DNA of 35,707 bases from an uncultured Lysobacteraceae bacterium (GTDB lineage: Bacteria; Pseudomonadota; Gammaproteobacteria; Xanthomonadales; Xanthomonadaceae). The notes under the pieces are model-generated. The model was not told the DNA's origin. It saw nothing but the letters and a program-made list of their open reading frames with translations, and searched no databases. Below are positions 31,196 through 35,707 of this stretch, in pieces; position 1 is the stretch's first letter; each line of letters begins with the position of its first letter. The position numbers and the translations under genes are program-made. The stretch covers positions 1 to 35,707 of the forward strand of contig CAMLLG010000041.1 in assembly GCA_946480825.1 (NCBI GenBank), written 5' to 3'.

Positions 31196-31223
31196 GAGAG
31201 TGTCCTGTGCGGATGGGTTGGCG

Positions 31224-31712
31224 TCATGGCTGCGGTGCCGGTTCGCCGAAGCCCTGCTGGCGCCAGGCTTCGAACACCGTCACCGCGACCGCGTTCGACA
31301 GATTCAGGCTGCGATTGCCCGGGCGCATCGGCAGGCGCAGGCGCTGGCCATCGGGAATCGCGGCCAGCACGTCGTCGGGCAGGCCGCGGGTTTCCGGGCC
31401 GAAGAGGAAAGCATCGCCTGGCGCGTACGCGATCGTGTCGTAACGGGTGGCGTTGCGCGTGCTCAGCGCGAACAGACGCGGCGACGCGGCGTTCGTCTCC
31501 GCGATCGCGGCGAGCGCAGCGTCCAGCGTGTCGTGCACCCGCAGCGTGGCGTACTCGTGATAGTCCAGGCCCGCACGTCGCAGTTGCGCGTCTTCCAGGG
31601 TGAAGCCGAGCGGGCGGATCAGATGCAGTCGCGCGCCGGTGTTCGCGCACAGGCGGATGACGTTGCCGGTGTTCGGCGGAATTTCGGGCTGATAGAGGAT
31701 GACGTCGAACAT
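31224..31712 (-). CDS. trmL: tRNA (cytidine(34)-2'-O)-methyltransferase TrmL
   Basis: 162 residues, the normal length. TrmL methylates the ribose of the wobble base (C34 or U34) of leucine tRNAs using S-adenosylmethionine. Seen: the SPOUT (trefoil-knot) motifs N14-T-G-N in PEIPPNTGNVIRLCANTGA, FGPETRGLP at 104-112, and RPGNRSLNLSNAVAV at 130-144. All the conserved positions of the family are present. It lies in a minus-strand run with the upstream exported-protein gene (61 bp) and the dienelactone hydrolase gene (28 bp). Confidence 0.95.
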   Translation of the reverse strand: MFDVILYQPEIPPNTGNVIRLCANTGARLHLIRPLGFTLEDAQLRRAGLDYHEYATLRVHDTLDAALAAIAETNAASPRLFALSTRNATRYDTIAYAPGDAFLFGPETRGLPDDVLAAIPDGQRLRLPMRPGNRSLNLSNAVAVTVFEAWRQQGFGEPAPQP

Positions 31713-31773
31713 GTCGCCTATTGTGCTGCCTGTCGTGACGCGGGGTGCGTCGCGCTTCGTCGCCGCTGCACGC

Positions 31774-32529
31774 TCAGCGTCCCAGCGTGCAGCGCGCGAG
31801 CGGCTGGGTGGCGGCGGCCTGCCAGCGTTGCGGGTCCACCGGCTGCGGCGCCTGCGGGAAGTCGATGCGCGCTTCGATCTGGCTGCCGCGCGCGTCGCGG
31901 ATGTTGGTCAACCCGGTGAAGCGACGCAGACGCTGGTCGTCGGCGCCGTATTCCACCCGGATGCCCGAGGCGACCACGCCGAGCAGGCCGTCGAGGCGCA
32001 GTTCGAAGCGATGCACGCGGTCGCCGCCCTGCTCGCGCGCGCCGACGCTGCGGACCTTGAACGGCAGACTGCGGCCGAAGGCCGGCACCGCGAACGACAG
32101 CGCTTGCGGCTGGCCCGCGGTCAGCTGCGGCCAGCGCTGGCGCAGGAATTCGTCGAAGCCGGCGTCGGCCACCAGCGGGGTTCTGGTCGCGCCGAGCGGT
32201 TTCGGCGCATCGCCGCCGCTCCACACCAGGGTACGGCCGCCTTCGCGCCGCAGACCTTCGCGATAACCGCGCGCATCTTCCATCTCGAAGGCGGGCGCGA
32301 GTACGGACTGGCGATAGTCCACGCGCTTGCGCGCGAAGACGACGCCGTTGGGGCACCGGTACAGCACCAGACGTTCGACCGGCCGGTCGCCGTCGCGGCG
32401 GAGCAGGTGCGACTCGCGATAGAGCAGGCGGTCGCCGTCGGGATCGCGGGCGTCGGCTTCCAGCGCGACCATCGAGGCCTGCACGGGCAGGGCGATCAGA
32501 CAGAGCAGCAGACAGAGATGCGGGGCCAT
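31774..32529 (-). CDS. Exported protein of unknown function
   Basis: 251 residues from the ATG at 32529 (MAPHLCLLLCLIALPVQA signal peptide); a start at 32547 is possible. Seen: a mature domain of mostly beta strands with SHLLRRDGDRPVERLVLYRC and RVDYRQSVLAPAFEMEDARG. The middle contains PLVADAGFDEFLRQRWPQL and LPFKVRSVGA. Then comes LDGLLGVVASGIRVEYGADD and, near the end, TGLTNIRDARG. I do not recognise a named family. There is no obvious catalytic motif. It lies in the same transcription unit as trmL. Confidence 0.78.
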   Translation of the reverse strand: MAPHLCLLLCLIALPVQASMVALEADARDPDGDRLLYRESHLLRRDGDRPVERLVLYRCPNGVVFARKRVDYRQSVLAPAFEMEDARGYREGLRREGGRTLVWSGGDAPKPLGATRTPLVADAGFDEFLRQRWPQLTAGQPQALSFAVPAFGRSLPFKVRSVGAREQGGDRVHRFELRLDGLLGVVASGIRVEYGADDQRLRRFTGLTNIRDARGSQIEARIDFPQAPQPVDPQRWQAAATQPLARCTLGR

Positions 32530-32580
32530 GCCCGATCTTACGGGCATCGCGTGCGTCCGGATGCGCGGCCGCGACCCGGC

Positions 32581-32823
32581 TCAGCGCGGATCGTCGCCCT
32601 TGCGCGAAGCGCCGCTTAGATCGAGCGGTTCGCCTTTGGATTCGCCGAAGGTGATCTTGCCGCCGGTTTCCCGTTCGCAGCGTTTGGCGACCGGTTCGCC
32701 GGGCCGATCGGGACGGCTGGTGCACAGCGGATCGGCATCGACCGCGGCGTTGGTATCGCGGTATTCGACCGTGCCGCAGCCGGCGAGGGCGGCGGCGAGC
32801 AGCGACAGGACTAGGCGGCGCAT
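32581..32823 (-). CDS. Small lipoprotein
   Basis: 80 residues. Seen: MRRLVLSLLAAALAGC, a lipoprotein signal with the lipidated cysteine at 16. The rest is a short polar sequence with two more cysteines (PLCTSRP and KRCERETG). The start at 32823 is preferred over longer frames because the signal begins there. No family recognised. It probably belongs to the minus-strand run between the SDR and the exported protein. Confidence 0.72.
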   Translation of the reverse strand: MRRLVLSLLAAALAGCGTVEYRDTNAAVDADPLCTSRPDRPGEPVAKRCERETGGKITFGESKGEPLDLSGASRKGDDPR

Positions 32824-32941
32824 GCGGACCTCGGCGATCGGGGGAGGAGGATGCAGTAAAGCCCGCCGATCGCGGCCCCGAGCGTGCCGGTCGTCATTCC
32901 CGGTGGCGGCGCTCAGCCGGCATCGGGATGTGGCGGGACCT

Positions 32942-33667
32942 TCACCAGTCCATCGTCCGCCCGCGCCAGTCGCGGTAGACGCCGGTGTCGTCGGGCCCCA
33001 GCGCATCGATCGCCTCCAGCAGCCCGGCCACCGAGGTCTCCACCGGAATCTGCGCGCCGTCGCCGCCCATGTCGGTCTGCACCCAGCCCGGATGCAGCGC
33101 GACCACGCGGATGCCGCGGGGTTTCAGCGCCTGCGCCAGTTGTGCGGTCGCCATGTTCAGCGCCGCCTTGCTGATGCAGTAGCTCGGGTGGCGGAAGTCG
33201 GCGACCCCGGCGATCGAGCCCAGGTTCGACGACAGGTTCGCGACCACGCCGCCGTCGGCCAGTCGCGATGCCAGCGCCTGGGTCAACAGCAACGGCCCGG
33301 CGACATTGATCCGGAGCGTGTCCTCCAGCGTCGCCTGGCTCAGCGTGCCGAAGCGTTCGCCGGAGTGCAGGACGCCGGCGTTGTTCACCAGCAGGTCGAT
33401 CCGATCGCCGTCGTCCCCGCCCCAGACCAGCGGCAGTTCGCGCGCCAGCTCGGCGCGGGATTTTTCCTGGCCCACGTCCAGCGGCAATACGTGCAGGCGG
33501 CCGGGGTATTCGCCGGCGAGGGTGTTCAGGGCGCTGGCCTTGCCGGGATGGCGGCAGGCGGCGACCACGCGGTCGCCGCGACCGAGCAGCCGGCGGACGA
33601 AGGCCAGGCCGATGCCGCGATTGGCGCCGGTGACGAGGGCGTGCAGGGCGGTGCGGGGCGGATGCAT
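32942..33667 (-). CDS. Short-chain dehydrogenase/reductase (SDR)
   Basis: 241 residues, cytoplasmic. The ATG at 33667 has GGAGG upstream on the minus strand. SDRs oxidise or reduce alcohols and ketones with NAD(P). Seen: TGANRGIG (residues 13-20) for cofactor binding, NNAG at 95-98, a serine region NLSSNLGS and the catalytic YCISK (Y163, K167). The fold resembles the C-factor/sniffer-type SDRs, which are often involved in carbonyl reduction. Arginine residues after the first glycine motif (RR, and R at CRH) favour NADP. Substrate unknown. Divergent from the M16 peptidase gene. Confidence 0.92.
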   Translation of the reverse strand: MHPPRTALHALVTGANRGIGLAFVRRLLGRGDRVVAACRHPGKASALNTLAGEYPGRLHVLPLDVGQEKSRAELARELPLVWGGDDGDRIDLLVNNAGVLHSGERFGTLSQATLEDTLRINVAGPLLLTQALASRLADGGVVANLSSNLGSIAGVADFRHPSYCISKAALNMATAQLAQALKPRGIRVVALHPGWVQTDMGGDGAQIPVETSVAGLLEAIDALGPDDTGVYRDWRGRTMDW

Positions 33668-33834
33668 GGGGCCTCCGTGCGGTCGGCGGAGCGGGCGGGA
33701 CTTGTGGCCTAGTGCCATGCCCGGGGGGCAGGGCTAGCATGCAACGCCGGCCGGGCGCTGTCGAACCGCGCATCGGCCCTCGTTCCCGGACCGCCCACAC
33801 GCCGTCCATTCATCACCGTTTTCAGGAGTCCCGC

Positions 33835-35707
33835 ATGTCCCTCGCCCGTTCGCGCCGGCCCGCGCTCAAGTTCGGTCTGCTCGCGCTTTCGCTGACCTTC
33901 GCGCTCGGCGGCACCCTGTCGCTGGTGCCGCTCGATGCCCAGGCCGCCAAGCCGGCGCGCAGCGCCGATGTCGACATTCCCTATCAGCAGTTCACCCTGC
34001 CCAACGGCCTGCGCGTGATCGTGCACACCGACCGCAAGGCGCCGATCGTGGCGGTGAACATCTGGTACCACGTCGGCAGCAAGGACGAGCCCGCGGGCCG
34101 CACCGGGTTCGCGCATCTGTTCGAGCACCTCATGTTCAACGGGTCCGAAAATCATCCCGGGGAGTTCTTCGAACCCTTCGAACTGGTCGGCGCCACCGAC
34201 CAGAACGGCACCACCAACCAGGACCGCACCAATTACTTCCAGAACGTGCCGACCACCGCGCTGGACATGGCGCTGTGGATGGAATCCGACCGCATGGGCC
34301 ATCTGCTCGGCGCGATCGACCAGGCCACGCTCGACGAACAGCGCGGCGTGGTCCAGAACGAGAAGCGTCAGGGCGAGAACCAGCCCTACGGCCAGGTCTG
34401 GGAACTGCTCGGCAAGGCCATGTATCCCAAGGGCCATCCCTATCACCACAGCGTGATCGGCTCGATGGCGGATCTGAACGCCGCGACCCTCGACGACGTC
34501 AAGAACTGGTTCCGTACCTGGTACGGCCCGAACAACGCGGTGCTGGTGCTCGCCGGCGATATCGATGTCGCCACCGCGAAAGAGAAGGTCGCCAAGTACT
34601 TCGGCCACATCCCGGCGTCGCCGACGATGGCGCAGCCGAAGGTCGACGTGTCGCCGCTGACCGCCGACAGCCGCTCCTCGATCACCGACAAGGTGCCGCA
34701 GGCCCGCATCTATCGCCTCTGGAACGTGGCCCAGGTCGGCACCGTCGACATCGATCGCCTGCAGCTGCTGGCGCAGGTGCTCGGCGGCAGCCGCGCCTCG
34801 CGCCTGGACCAGCGCCTGTTCTTCAACGACAAGCTGGTCGACAGCGTCAGCGCCAGCGCCGACTACTCGCAGCTCGGCTCCACCTTCATGATCAGCGCCA
34901 CGGTGAAGCAGGGCGTGGACCCGGCGAAGGTCGAGGCCGCGATCGACGAAGAGCTGAAGAAACTGCTGAGCGAAGGCCCGACCCAGACCGAACTGGACCA
35001 GGCCCGCACCGTGTTCAAGGCCGGCTTCATCCGCGGCGTCGAACGCATCGGCGGCTTCGGCGGCAAGGCCGACGTGCTCGCCGAGTGCACCGTCTACACC
35101 GGCAACCCGGGCTGCTTCCGCACCAGTCTGAAGACGATCAACACCGCCACCGTCGCCCAGCTCAAGGCCACCGGCAACGCCTGGTTGGGCGCGGGCAAGG
35201 GCAGCCACACGTTGCTGGTGACGCCCGGCGAGCGCAAGCCGCTGGCCGAAGAGCCCGCGGTCACTCCGACGGCGCTCACGCTGCCGCCGGTCGATCGCAA
35301 ATACAGAACGAAACCCAGCGGCGTCGACCGCAGCGCCGGCGTGCCGACGACCAACGAATTCCCGCAACTGAAGTTCCCGTCGCTGCAGCGCGCCACCCTG
35401 AGCAACGGCACCCGCGTGATCCTGGCCGAGCGCAAAGGCCTGCCGGTCGTGCAGATGAGCTATCTCTTCGGCGGCGGCTTCGTCGCGGACAAGGGCGGCA
35501 AGCTCGGCACCTCCAGCTTCGCGATGGGCATGCTGGACGAAGGCGCCGGCGACTACGACGCCATCGCCTTCGGCAATCGCGCCGAATCGCTGGGCGCGAA
35601 CCTCGGCGCCGGCGCCAGCCTCGACGGCGCCACCGCCGGTCTGTCGGCGCTGAAGCAGAACCTCGATCCGTCGGTCGCGCTGTTCGCCGACATGCTGCGT
35701 CGCCCGC
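33835..35707 (+). CDS. M16-family zinc metallopeptidase (5' part, runs off the window)
   Basis: At least 624 residues; the 3' end lies beyond the window. The ATG at 33835 follows AGGAG (33824-33828). Seen: a signal peptide (KFGLLALSLTFALGG, cleavage near AQA), then a first peptidase domain with the inverted zinc motif HLFEH (H94, E97, H98). The third ligand E176 sits in GVVQNEKR at the expected distance. A second, inactive-type domain begins near LKFPSLQRATLSNGTRVILA. This two-domain layout is typical of insulinase/pitrilysin-like proteins of the periplasm, which degrade peptides. The reading frame remains open to the last base. Confidence 0.92.
   Translation, partial: MSLARSRRPALKFGLLALSLTFALGGTLSLVPLDAQAAKPARSADVDIPYQQFTLPNGLRVIVHTDRKAPIVAVNIWYHVGSKDEPAGRTGFAHLFEHLMFNGSENHPGEFFEPFELVGATDQNGTTNQDRTNYFQNVPTTALDMALWMESDRMGHLLGAIDQATLDEQRGVVQNEKRQGENQPYGQVWELLGKAMYPKGHPYHHSVIGSMADLNAATLDDVKNWFRTWYGPNNAVLVLAGDIDVATAKEKVAKYFGHIPASPTMAQPKVDVSPLTADSRSSITDKVPQARIYRLWNVAQVGTVDIDRLQLLAQVLGGSRASRLDQRLFFNDKLVDSVSASADYSQLGSTFMISATVKQGVDPAKVEAAIDEELKKLLSEGPTQTELDQARTVFKAGFIRGVERIGGFGGKADVLAECTVYTGNPGCFRTSLKTINTATVAQLKATGNAWLGAGKGSHTLLVTPGERKPLAEEPAVTPTALTLPPVDRKYRTKPSGVDRSAGVPTTNEFPQLKFPSLQRATLSNGTRVILAERKGLPVVQMSYLFGGGFVADKGGKLGTSSFAMGMLDEGAGDYDAIAFGNRAESLGANLGAGASLDGATAGLSALKQNLDPSVALFADMLRRP

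Overview
The window looks like chromosomal DNA of a high-GC gammaproteobacterium of the Xanthomonadaceae/Lysobacteraceae (Lysobacter- or Luteimonas-like). This is an inference. It rests on C-terminal domains resembling XVIPCD (the secretion signal of Xanthomonadales type IV secretion effectors), on REP elements plus a RAYT transposase of the kind common in these genomes, on a Clp/CRP-like site beside a secreted-enzyme gene, and on the housekeeping genes. No rRNA, tRNA, CRISPR array, integrase or conjugation machinery was seen.

Layout. (1) 1-1766: the 3' end of a B12-dependent ribonucleotide reductase, followed 11 bp later by an AT-rich P-loop ATPase gene that looks foreign. (2) 1767-7500: a repeat-rich accessory tract of one-gene units (two small secreted or lipoprotein genes, an exported protein, an exported alpha/beta hydrolase, another exported protein). 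They are separated by REP-type inverted repeats and by four copies of a separate ~25-bp element. The tract ends in a dead RAYT transposase flanked by its own REP remnants. (3) 7499-12574: mostly exported proteins of unknown function, a DUF6988-like protein, a phytanoyl-CoA-dioxygenase-like enzyme and a DUF4920 protein. (4) 13002-18240: an SGNH hydrolase, a small membrane protein coupled to an Lnt-like nitrilase with a long extra C-terminus, and the third member of an exported paralogue family (3791-4528, 10458-11267, 17458-18240). (5) 18329-29128: the most striking part. Three paralogous proteins each carry two HNH-type nuclease modules in tandem and one or two XVIPCD-like C-terminal domains. 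Between and around them lie an orphan contractile-injection-system sheath gene, a STAS-like protein, a beta-helix protein with a CRP/Clp-like site upstream, a gluzincin-type metalloprotease and a thioredoxin. (6) 29545-35707: an EF-hand protein, a REP pair, a five-gene minus-strand run (SDR, small lipoprotein, exported protein, TrmL, dienelactone hydrolase) and the 5' part of an M16 zinc protease that runs off the end.

How it fits together (inference). The three double-HNH proteins are best read as antibacterial DNase toxins delivered by an X-type T4SS encoded elsewhere. No T4SS gene and no certain immunity gene is in the window. The orphan sheath between two effector genes is unexplained. 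The 2-7 kb tract looks like a zone of repeat-driven turnover of secreted-protein genes.
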